Of a stretch of 64,000 bases of DNA, positions 24,464 to 31,806 are shown piece by piece. Numbering within the stretch: position 1 is the stretch's first letter; each line of letters opens with the position of its first letter. The notes under the pieces are model-generated. The model saw only the letters and a list, made by a program, of their open reading frames with translations. It was not told where the DNA came from and ran no database searches. Made by a program: the position numbers and the translations under genes. Origin of the DNA: Candidatus Limivivens intestinipullorum (GTDB lineage Bacteria; Bacillota; Clostridia; Lachnospirales; Lachnospiraceae); assembly GCA_018711185.1 (NCBI GenBank), contig DVIQ01000019.1:1-64000 (forward strand), in the 5' to 3' direction.

Positions 24464-25402
24464 ATGTCAGAGAAAAAAGGCTTTTTTAAACGCCTGGTGG
24501 AAGGACTTACCAAGACCAGGAACAGCATTGTTACGGGAATCGATTCGATTTTCAAAAACTTTTCCAGCATTGACGAGGACTTCTATGAGGAGATTGAGGA
24601 AATCCTGGTCATGGGCGATCTTGGCATCAATGCCACTACCTCGATCATTGAGGACCTGAAGGAAAAGGTAAAGGAACAGAATATCAAAGAGCCCTCCCAG
24701 TGCAAGCAGCTTTTGATCGACAGCATCAAAGCCCAGATGGACGTGGGAGAGACGGCCTATGAATTCGAAAACCGCAGATCCGTGGTACTGGTGATCGGCG
24801 TCAACGGCGTCGGGAAAACCACCAGCATCGGAAAACTGGCCGGAAAACTGACCGACCAGGGGAAAAAGGTAGTGCTGGCCGCCGCGGATACCTTCCGGGC
24901 GGCTGCGGGAGAGCAGCTTTCCGAGTGGGCGAAGCGGGCCGGCGTGGAGATGGTGGGCGGCCAGGAAGGGTCCGATCCCGCTTCGGTAGTATATGACGCC
25001 ATCGCGGCCGCAAAGGCCCGGCACGCGGACGTTCTGCTCTGCGACACGGCAGGCCGTCTGCACAATAAAAAGAATCTGATGGCAGAGCTTGGAAAGATTA
25101 ACCGGATCATTGACCGGGAGTATCCGGAAGCCTACCGGGAGACGCTGGTGGTCCTGGACGGGACCACGGGCCAGAACGCCCTGGCTCAGGCGAGACAGTT
25201 CGCGGAGGTGGCCAACATCACAGGCATTATCCTGACGAAGCTGGACGGCACGGCAAAGGGCGGCATCGCGGTGGCCATTCACAAGGAGCTGGGGATTCCG
25301 GTGAAATACATCGGCGTCGGAGAGAGTATCGATGATCTGCAGAAGTTTAACGCGGATGAGTTTGTGAACGCGCTGTTTGACGTGCAGCCGAAAGCAGAGT
25401 AG
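24464..25402 (+). CDS. ftsY: Signal recognition particle receptor FtsY
   Basis: 312-residue SRP GTPase that docks SRP-ribosome complexes at the membrane. N domain 1-100, G domain with GVNGVGKTTSIGKLAG (about 114-129), DTAGRL and TKLDGTAKGG. It lacks the long acidic N-terminal extension of enterobacterial FtsY, as usual in Firmicutes. ATG 24464 is preferred over an upstream GTG that overlaps the smc stop and ribosome binding site. Its partner Ffh is at 37028. Confidence 0.97.
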   Translation: MSEKKGFFKRLVEGLTKTRNSIVTGIDSIFKNFSSIDEDFYEEIEEILVMGDLGINATTSIIEDLKEKVKEQNIKEPSQCKQLLIDSIKAQMDVGETAYEFENRRSVVLVIGVNGVGKTTSIGKLAGKLTDQGKKVVLAAADTFRAAAGEQLSEWAKRAGVEMVGGQEGSDPASVVYDAIAAAKARHADVLLCDTAGRLHNKKNLMAELGKINRIIDREYPEAYRETLVVLDGTTGQNALAQARQFAEVANITGIILTKLDGTAKGGIAVAIHKELGIPVKYIGVGESIDDLQKFNADEFVNALFDVQPKAE

Positions 25403-25437
25403 GAGCTGCCTGCGAATCGCTGTGACATTAGAGTATG

Positions 25438-25466
25438 GTAGCGGCTCGGCAAGGCTGAACCGTTAC
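25438..25466. repeat. 29-bp palindromic element between ftsY and ilvA
   Basis: A 29-bp unit ending GCTGAACCGTTAC with a mutated left arm (GTAGCGGCTCGGC). Flanking 8-mers AGAGTATG and AGGACATG share five positions with only transition differences, consistent with an old target duplication. Confidence 0.65.
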
Positions 25467-25502
25467 AGGACATGAACTATATAGAGAAAAGAGGATTAAG
25501 AA

Positions 25503-26714
25503 ATGCTGACACTGGAGGCTTTTGAAGAGGCGGCGGAGAACGTCAAAAAGGTAACGCAGGAGACGAAGCTGGTTTACAGCCAGTATCTGTCAGAACAGGC
25601 GGGGAACCGGGTGTATCTGAAACCGGAGAATATGCAGGTGACCGGAGCCTATAAGGTCCGGGGGGCGCACTATAAGATCAGCACCCTGACGCCGGAAGAA
25701 CGGGAAAAAGGCCTGATTACGGCTTCTGCAGGAAATCATGCTCAGGGCGTGGCCTACGCCGCGAAGGAGTACGGGGTGAAGGCGGTAATCGTGATGCCCA
25801 CCACCACGCCGCTGATTAAGGTAAACCGCACAAAGAGCTACGGGGCAGAGGTGATCCTGCATGGGGACGTGTACGACGAGGCCTGCGAGTACGCGGAAAA
25901 GCTGGCCGCGGAGGAGGGTTATACCTTTGTGCATCCCTTTAACGATCTGGCGGTTGCCACGGGACAGGGCACCATCGCCATGGAGATCGTCAAGGAGCTT
26001 CCGCTGGTGGAGTATATTCTCGTGCCTGTGGGCGGCGGCGGCCTGGCCACCGGTGTTTCCACTCTGGCGAAGATGCTGAATCCGAATATCAAGGTAATCG
26101 GCGTGGAGCCGGAGGGGGCGGCCTGCCTGAAGGCGTCCTTTGAAGCCGGCCATGTGGTGACGCTTCCCAAGGTTACTACCATCGCGGACGGTACGGCGGT
26201 GAAGACGCCGGGAGATCTGATTTTTCCATATCTCCAGAAGAATCTGGACGATATTATCACAGTGTCGGACGACGAGCTGATTGTGGCGTTCCTGGATATG
26301 GTGGAAAATCACAAGATGATTGTGGAAAATTCCGGACTTTTGACGGTGGCGGCTTTGAAGCATCTGCCGGTGAAGGATAAACGGGTGGTGGCAATTTTAA
26401 GCGGAGGAAACATGGATGTGATCACCATGTCTTCGGTGGTCAGCCACGGACTGATTCAGCGGGACCGGATCTTTACTGTATCCGTGCTTCTGCCGGATAA
26501 GCCGGGAGAGCTGGTGCGCGTGGCTTCAATTATCGCGGACGAGCAGGGAAATGTCATTAAGCTGGATCACAACCAGTTCGTCAGCGTGAACCGGAACGCG
26601 GCGGTGGAGCTGAAGATCACCATGGAAGCCTTCGGGACGGAGCATAAGCAGCGGATTGTGGAGGCCCTGAAGAGAAACGGGTATAAGCCGAAGCTGACGC
26701 ACGCGAATCTTTAA
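25503..26714 (+). CDS. ilvA: Threonine ammonia-lyase with ACT domain
   Basis: Deaminates threonine to 2-oxobutanoate using PLP. 403 residues: catalytic domain 1-320 with the PLP lysine in GAYKVRGA (about residue 51) and the glycine loop VGGGGLATG, then a single ACT domain (about 325-403; PDKPGELVRVASIIADEQGNV). Length and single ACT domain match the shorter catabolic/Clostridia type rather than the 510-residue E. coli IlvA, so it may serve isoleucine synthesis, threonine breakdown, or both. It ends with a strong terminator. Confidence 0.93.
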   Translation: MLTLEAFEEAAENVKKVTQETKLVYSQYLSEQAGNRVYLKPENMQVTGAYKVRGAHYKISTLTPEEREKGLITASAGNHAQGVAYAAKEYGVKAVIVMPTTTPLIKVNRTKSYGAEVILHGDVYDEACEYAEKLAAEEGYTFVHPFNDLAVATGQGTIAMEIVKELPLVEYILVPVGGGGLATGVSTLAKMLNPNIKVIGVEPEGAACLKASFEAGHVVTLPKVTTIADGTAVKTPGDLIFPYLQKNLDDIITVSDDELIVAFLDMVENHKMIVENSGLLTVAALKHLPVKDKRVVAILSGGNMDVITMSSVVSHGLIQRDRIFTVSVLLPDKPGELVRVASIIADEQGNVIKLDHNQFVSVNRNAAVELKITMEAFGTEHKQRIVEALKRNGYKPKLTHANL

Positions 26715-26744
26715 ACGGACAGCCCACTGACAAGAAAACAGGGG

Positions 26745-26791
26745 GAGGCGCCGCAGAATGTTTTTTGGCATTTTGCGGCGCCTCTTTTTTA
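26745..26791 (+). terminator. Terminator after ilvA
   Basis: GAGGCGCCGC (26745-26754) pairs with GCGGCGCCTC (26775-26784), extended by AGAATG/CATTTT pairing, followed by six T. A second stem GCCGCC/GGCGGC lies just downstream. Confidence 0.9.
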
Positions 26792-26856
26792 CGATAAAAG
26801 ACCGCCGCCGAACAGGCGGCATGTGTTCAGGAATGGCAAGTACGCCCGCCGGCTTG

Positions 26857-26885
26857 GTAACCGTTCAGTCCTACTGAACCGTTAC
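26857..26885. mobile_element. 29-bp palindromic mobile element with perfect 8-bp target duplication
   Basis: The 29-bp unit has arms GTAACCGTTCAGT and ACTGAACCGTTAC (one central mismatch zone). It is flanked immediately by CCGGCTTG at 26849-26856 and CCGGCTTG at 26886-26893, an exact 8-bp direct repeat. The combination of inverted ends and a target duplication is the mark of transposition although the unit carries no gene. Confidence 0.8.
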
Positions 26886-26923
26886 CCGGCTTGCGCGTTT
26901 ATCAGCGTTGTCCTAACAAAGAG

Positions 26924-26952
26924 TTGATTTTGCATTCTCCTTTTTCTATAAT
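26924..26952 (+). promoter_or_regulatory. Promoter of the LytTR two-component operon
   Basis: TTGATT at 26924-26929 and TATAAT at 26947-26952, spacer 17. The leader of about 90 bases has no recognised structure. Confidence 0.75.
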
Positions 26953-27049
26953 AGAAATACGCAAAGAGAGAGTTGGCAGATGTTCGCGTTTGCTGTAAAT
27001 AGCAGCGCCCGCGGCTGCAAAAAGGGAAAGGGAATATACGAGAGAAAAA

Positions 27050-27760
27050 ATGGTAATCGGGATATGTGATGACGACAAAACCTGGCGGCAGCGAGCAAAG
27101 CGGCTGCTGAAGAATTGGTTTGAAAATGCGGAAAAAGAAGTGGAGGTTCTGTGTTTTACCCAGGGAGGAGAACTTCTGGAGTATGTGGGTGCAGCGCTGG
27201 ATGTGCTTTTCCTGGACATTGAGCTGGGAGAAGACAATGGGATCGCCATTGCCCGCAGGGTAAATGAAAAGTGGAAGCATTGCCAGATTGTCTATCTGAC
27301 AAATTTCCTTTTTTATGCCACAGAGGTATACCATACGGAGCATATGTTTTTTGTACTGAAGGAACAGTTTGAGAGAAGACTTGAGGAGATTTTCCAGAAG
27401 CTTTTTCACCAGATGCAGCAGAAGGAACGAAAACTGCTCTTTTCTGTGATTGGAGGGAACCGGATTTGCTTGGCGCCGGATGAAATTTTGTATTTTGAAC
27501 GTCTGCGGCGTGTGACCCGCATGGTGACAGTGTGGGGGGACTACGCGGTTTGGGATAAAATTGATGTGCTTGAGCAGAAACTTCCGAAGCCGGATTTTCT
27601 CAAGTGCCACAGCAGCTACATTGTATATCTTCCCGCCATACGGGAGCAGCAGAAAAGCGAATTCCTTATGAAAAACGGGGATCGGATTACGATCAGCAGA
27701 AGCTATCTGAAGAAGGCGAAGGACGGCTTTTTAAAATGGGCGCTGACGCAGATGATGTGA
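27050..27760 (+). CDS. LytTR-type response regulator (AgrA/VirR-like)
   Basis: 236 residues: receiver domain 1-115 with acceptor Asp56 in FLDIELGEDNG and acidic pocket CDDD at 6-9, then a LytTR DNA-binding domain about 135-235 (CLAPDEILYFERLRR, FLKCHSSYIVYLPAI). LytTR regulators control virulence, bacteriocin and quorum systems. The ribosome binding site is weak and distant (AAAGGG about 20 bases upstream). It is followed by two kinase-like genes in the same direction, making a three-gene signalling operon. Target genes are unknown; the nearby exported proteins are candidates only by position. Confidence 0.9.
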   Translation: MVIGICDDDKTWRQRAKRLLKNWFENAEKEVEVLCFTQGGELLEYVGAALDVLFLDIELGEDNGIAIARRVNEKWKHCQIVYLTNFLFYATEVYHTEHMFFVLKEQFERRLEEIFQKLFHQMQQKERKLLFSVIGGNRICLAPDEILYFERLRRVTRMVTVWGDYAVWDKIDVLEQKLPKPDFLKCHSSYIVYLPAIREQQKSEFLMKNGDRITISRSYLKKAKDGFLKWALTQMM

Positions 27761-27829
27761 GACGCCGGGGAAAGTTTTTTCAAAGAGCGGTGTACCGATG
27801 GAACCGCCGTGAAAAAGGGAGGAATGAGT

Positions 27830-28540
27830 GTGTGGGTTTTTGCGGGATTTTTCGGCGCTCTGTCCGCCGCGCTGGTTGCGGCTGTCTGGGTGAAAAGGGC
27901 AAAGGATCTGGAGGGGGAGAACCGTGTTCTGCGGGAATACGTGGTCTCGGCAGAAAAATTTTACCGGACGATGCAGCAGCGAATCGAGGCTGTCAGGCGT
28001 TACCGGCATGACCTGGCCGGTCACAGAAAGACGCTGGAAAGCCTTCTGGAAGAAATGAACGGCAAGGACTGTTCGGACGAGATTGTAAATGCGGTAGTCT
28101 CTGCCGCCAGACAGCGGTGCGGGGAGAAGGGCATTCCTCTGGAAATCTGTGTGGAGGATGCCTTTTACGGCGAAGTGGAGGAGACGGATCTGGCCGGGCT
28201 GCTTCAAAATCTTTTCGGCAATGCCGTTGAGGCAAGCGAAAGGATTCCCAGAGGCGAAAAACAGAGCATTCGTTTCGTGATGGGAAGGCAGGGAAACGAA
28301 ATCCGGATTGAGATGGAAAACCATATTCGCCCCGGCGAGCCGGTGAGTATGCAAACCTGGAAACCGGAAAGAGAGGAGCACGGAATTGGAACCAGGATTA
28401 TAGACGGGATTATTGAAAAATACGGCGGCCGCAAAGAAGTGTTCGTTGATGAAAAAGAGAACCTTTTCAGAAAAAGAGTGTATCTGTATCCGCGGATGTT
28501 GCCCGGAGAAAGGGAGAGGGGGCCGGAGAATGGACGCTGA
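27830..28540 (+). CDS. GHKL-type histidine kinase with a single membrane helix
   Basis: 236 residues from GTG 27830. One N-terminal helix (about 3-22), a coiled segment, the phospho-acceptor in RRYRHDLAGH (His60), N-box NLFGNAVEAS and G-box HGIGTRIIDGI, so the kinase domain looks active but no sensor domain is present. Start choice: AGGGAGGA lies 6 bases before GTG 27830; in-frame starts at 27824 and 27809 are too close to it or have no site. It overlaps the next gene by 11 bases. I suspect it works with the polytopic protein encoded next. Confidence 0.85.
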   Translation: MWVFAGFFGALSAALVAAVWVKRAKDLEGENRVLREYVVSAEKFYRTMQQRIEAVRRYRHDLAGHRKTLESLLEEMNGKDCSDEIVNAVVSAARQRCGEKGIPLEICVEDAFYGEVEETDLAGLLQNLFGNAVEASERIPRGEKQSIRFVMGRQGNEIRIEMENHIRPGEPVSMQTWKPEREEHGIGTRIIDGIIEKYGGRKEVFVDEKENLFRKRVYLYPRMLPGERERGPENGR

Positions 28541-29867
28541 ACTGGTCAGGCTGTGCCTGGAAGGGATTCGTACATTCTGCGGGAGCATCCTGTCTGTGAC
28601 AATCGCGGTGGGGACAGCCAGCCGCCTTCTGGGAAGAAGAAAAAGTACGGTTCCTATTGTTTGCTATTATTATGCAAAGCAGTTTTTTGCGGGGATACTC
28701 CTGGGGCAGGTATTTGGCTTTTACTGCGGGAAACTGGCCTGGTACCGGCTGGGATACGCTGTCCTGATTTCCGTTCTGGCGATCGTGACGTTCTGGTTTA
28801 ACTGCTATACCTTTGAGGGTGATCTTCTGAAGGTGGCGGTGGGCGCGTGGATTGGCGAGCTTGTGTGCGTGTTTATCCTGAATTTTACCTTTATACTGGT
28901 AAATTTCCTGGAAAAACGGGAGAATGTTCTGGCCCTTCCGGCCTTGCCCGAACCGGCGGATCTTTTGGTTTTTCTCATTGGATTTGGAATGTACGGGATT
29001 TTTCTGAGAATCTTTTCTCCGTTTCTGGAAAGGTTCCGGAATCTGCGGCTTCAAAGACGGAAGCTTTTGTGGACGCTGTTTGGAGCTTATCTGCTGCTGG
29101 CCAACTCCACAGTATTTTTCGGAGCCCAGGAGGACGGAGAGATCTGGAACGCCTTTCTCGCGTCTTTTCTCTGCAGCGCGTCCGCGCTGTTTGGCCTGCT
29201 GCTGTGCGGAAGCTATAAAAAACGTTTGGAACGGGAGAACCGTTTTTTGGCTGTTCAGAAGCATATGGCTGACGCTCACCGGGGGGCGCTTGAGGATCAG
29301 ATGCGGAACCTGGAACAGCGGCGGGCGGAGACAGACGCCTGGATAAAGGAACTGGAAAAACAAACGATGGAAGGTATCCAAAGCAAACGGGTTCGCCGGT
29401 ATTTGGAGGCAGTATGCCAGGAATATGAAAAGCTTTGGGCCGGGAATTACTGGAGCGGCCGGGCGGCGGATGCCGTTTTATCCGTTCAGGGGGAGCGCAT
29501 GCGGAAGGCGGACATTGTGTTTGAATGCGCGCTTCAGGGACTGCCGGAGGGCTGCCTGGAAGAGCAGGAGCTGGCGGAGATTTTTCTGCTGCTGCTTGAA
29601 TGGGCGGTACCGGAGGAAAACGACCGGAGGACGCCGGGAGGAGAGATGCGCGTCCGGTTAAGAGGAACGGCGGTAAAAAACTGGGTGATTCTGGAATGCG
29701 CGTCAAATGTCCGCGGCTCTGATAAAATGGGAGATACCGAGAGGGTTCTGCGGCGCGGAATGAGAAAGTATCTGAAAAAGTACGAGGGGAGTATAAAGAT
29801 CACCGGGGAGGCGACGGGAGAGAAAATGATTTTGCTTTCGTTTCTTTGGAGAAATATGGTATACTGA
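28530..29867 (+). CDS. Polytopic sensor with degenerate GHKL kinase domain (pseudokinase)
   Basis: 445 residues. The N-terminal half has about six membrane helices (roughly 10-30, 45-65, 70-95, 98-125, 145-170, 190-225), as in AgrC-like sensors. A coiled coil follows (about 235-290). The C-terminal part aligns in layout with a GHKL domain but has no RHD phospho-acceptor (QRRAETDAWIKELEK occupies that region) and the N-box reads LLLEWAVPEEN instead of an Asn-containing motif. It is therefore probably a non-catalytic sensor that passes its signal to the kinase encoded just upstream. The annotation rests on context and layout, not on a database match. Confidence 0.7.
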   Translation: MDAELVRLCLEGIRTFCGSILSVTIAVGTASRLLGRRKSTVPIVCYYYAKQFFAGILLGQVFGFYCGKLAWYRLGYAVLISVLAIVTFWFNCYTFEGDLLKVAVGAWIGELVCVFILNFTFILVNFLEKRENVLALPALPEPADLLVFLIGFGMYGIFLRIFSPFLERFRNLRLQRRKLLWTLFGAYLLLANSTVFFGAQEDGEIWNAFLASFLCSASALFGLLLCGSYKKRLERENRFLAVQKHMADAHRGALEDQMRNLEQRRAETDAWIKELEKQTMEGIQSKRVRRYLEAVCQEYEKLWAGNYWSGRAADAVLSVQGERMRKADIVFECALQGLPEGCLEEQELAEIFLLLLEWAVPEENDRRTPGGEMRVRLRGTAVKNWVILECASNVRGSDKMGDTERVLRRGMRKYLKKYEGSIKITGEATGEKMILLSFLWRNMVY

Positions 29868-29915
29868 ATCCGAATAGACGGAAAGAAAAGCAGACCAGGA
29901 AGGAGCGATGCTTTT

Positions 29916-31592
29916 ATGCCACAGAGGATTTCGTTGGGAGCGCAGGATTTCGAATATATCAGAAGTAACCACTGCTTTTATGTTGATAAGACCTGTTTTA
30001 TCAAGGAGTGGTGGGAAAACAGAGACGTCGTTACGCTGATAACACGCCCGCGGCGTTTTGGCAAAACCTTAAATATGTGCATGCTGGAGCAATTTTTCTC
30101 GGTGCAGTATAAGGGCAGGACAGATCTTTTTGAAGGACTGGATATTTGGAAAGAGGAACCATACCGGGATATCCAGGGAACCTGGCCGGTGATTTTTTTA
30201 AGCTTTGCCGGAATTAAAGGGGAAGATTATCAAACGGCCAGGGGAGGAATTATACAAAAAATTTTAGACTTGTACGGCGAATACCGCTTCCTGCAGGAGA
30301 GTGATGTGCTGAATGTTCAGGAACGGGCGTATTTTGATTATGTAAAGCCGGACATGGCGGATGAGGTGGCGGCGCTGGCGCTTCAGAGGCTTGCCATATG
30401 CATGAATCGCTATTACGGCAGAAAGACGCTGATTTTCCTGGATGAGTATGATACGCCGCTTCAGGAAGCGTACCTTAACGGGTATTGGAAAGAGATGACC
30501 GGATTTATCCGGGGGCTGTTTAACAATACGTTCAAAACAAACCGATATATGGAGCGCGGCGTTTTAACCGGAATTACCAGAGTCAGCAAGGAGTCGGTAT
30601 TTTCTGATTTAAATAATTTGTCCGTGGTGACAACGACTTCGGAAAAGTACGCGTCCTGCTTCGGTTTTACGGAACAGGAGGTATTTGACGCGCTTGACCG
30701 TTATGGCTTATCGGAACAAAAGAAAAACGTAAAGGAATGGTATGACGGCTTCGTGTTTGGCAGCCGCAGGGACATCTACAACCCATGGTCGATTACTTCT
30801 TTTCTGAGCGAAAAAGAACTGAGCGCTTACTGGGCAAATACAAGTTTCAACGCACTGGCGGGAAAGCTGATTCAGACAGGGCCGCCCAGCATCAAAATCG
30901 CGATGGAGGATCTGCTGGCAGGAAAGACAATCCAAACGCAGATCGACGAGAAGATTATTTTTCAGCAGCTGGACAACAATGTGACGGCGATCTGGAGTCT
31001 CTTTCTGGCGTCCGGTTATTTAAAAGTGGAAAAGAGGATTTTGGAACAGGGTGTAAAGACGTACTTTCTCTCTTGGACAAATTTTGAGGTGAAGCTTATG
31101 TTCCGCAAGATGATAGACGGCTGGTTTAAGGAGATACCCGGCAGATATAATGAGTTTATTACCGCTTTGCTGACGGGTGATGTGGTCTATATGAACGAAT
31201 ACATGAACGATATAACGAGAAAGACGTTCAGCTCCTTTGATGTGGGGAAAAAGCCTTCCGAAAAAGCGGAACCGGAACGCTTTTATCATGGCTTTGTGCT
31301 GGGGCTGATTGTGGACGCGTCTTTGGAGTATCGGATTACGTCGAACAGGGAAAGCGGTCTTGGACGCTATGATGTGGTCATGGAGCCTCTGAAACCCGGA
31401 AATCCGGCATTTGTGCTGGAATTTAAGGTACGAAAGCCTACGGAGAAAAACCTGGAGGAGACGGTTGCGAACGCCCTGGCGCAGATCAAAGAGAAGAATT
31501 ATGACGCGGAACTGACAGCGCGGGGGATTCCTAAGGAGCAGATCCGGCATTATGGATTTGCTTTTGAGGGGGAAAAGGTGCTGATCGGGTAA
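29916..31592 (+). CDS. AAA-ATPase-like protein with C-terminal PD-(D/E)XK nuclease-like domain
   Basis: 558 residues of the AAA-ATPase_like plus PDDEXK_9 architecture common in gut Clostridia and Bacteroidetes. N-terminus ISLGAQDFEYIRSN..YVDKT, Walker A-like RPRRFGKTLNM (about 46-56) and Walker B FLDEYD (about residue 175). The C-terminal nuclease-like core shows ALEFKVRKP-type residues (VLEFKVRKPTEKNLEETVANAL, about 500). AGGAAGGAG precedes the ATG. Family function is unproven; many copies per genome are usual, and defence or selfish roles have been suggested. No partner gene is evident. Confidence 0.85.
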   Translation: MPQRISLGAQDFEYIRSNHCFYVDKTCFIKEWWENRDVVTLITRPRRFGKTLNMCMLEQFFSVQYKGRTDLFEGLDIWKEEPYRDIQGTWPVIFLSFAGIKGEDYQTARGGIIQKILDLYGEYRFLQESDVLNVQERAYFDYVKPDMADEVAALALQRLAICMNRYYGRKTLIFLDEYDTPLQEAYLNGYWKEMTGFIRGLFNNTFKTNRYMERGVLTGITRVSKESVFSDLNNLSVVTTTSEKYASCFGFTEQEVFDALDRYGLSEQKKNVKEWYDGFVFGSRRDIYNPWSITSFLSEKELSAYWANTSFNALAGKLIQTGPPSIKIAMEDLLAGKTIQTQIDEKIIFQQLDNNVTAIWSLFLASGYLKVEKRILEQGVKTYFLSWTNFEVKLMFRKMIDGWFKEIPGRYNEFITALLTGDVVYMNEYMNDITRKTFSSFDVGKKPSEKAEPERFYHGFVLGLIVDASLEYRITSNRESGLGRYDVVMEPLKPGNPAFVLEFKVRKPTEKNLEETVANALAQIKEKNYDAELTARGIPKEQIRHYGFAFEGEKVLIG

Positions 31593-31666
31593 AGGCGCGG
31601 TTTTGTTGATTGAATTTATAGGCGCTTCGTTTTATGGCAGAAGAGATAAAAATTGCGGGATATTAC

Positions 31667-31712
31667 AAAAAAGCAGCTGAATTTGCAGGTGGGGCAAAGA
31701 GGCTGCTTTTTT
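31667..31712. terminator. Terminator after the AAA-ATPase-like gene
   Basis: AAAAAAGCAGC (31667-31677) pairs with GCTGCTTTTTT (31702-31712); it can work on both strands. The remainder of the gap to 31806 shows nothing further. Confidence 0.8.
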
Positions 31713-31806
31713 GTGGTAAGATGAATGTAAGTTTCCATGCAACCGCGGGGCAGATATTCCCTGACCGGTAAGGGTTTGGCGATCACAGAGAAAGAGAGGG
31801 AAGGTT

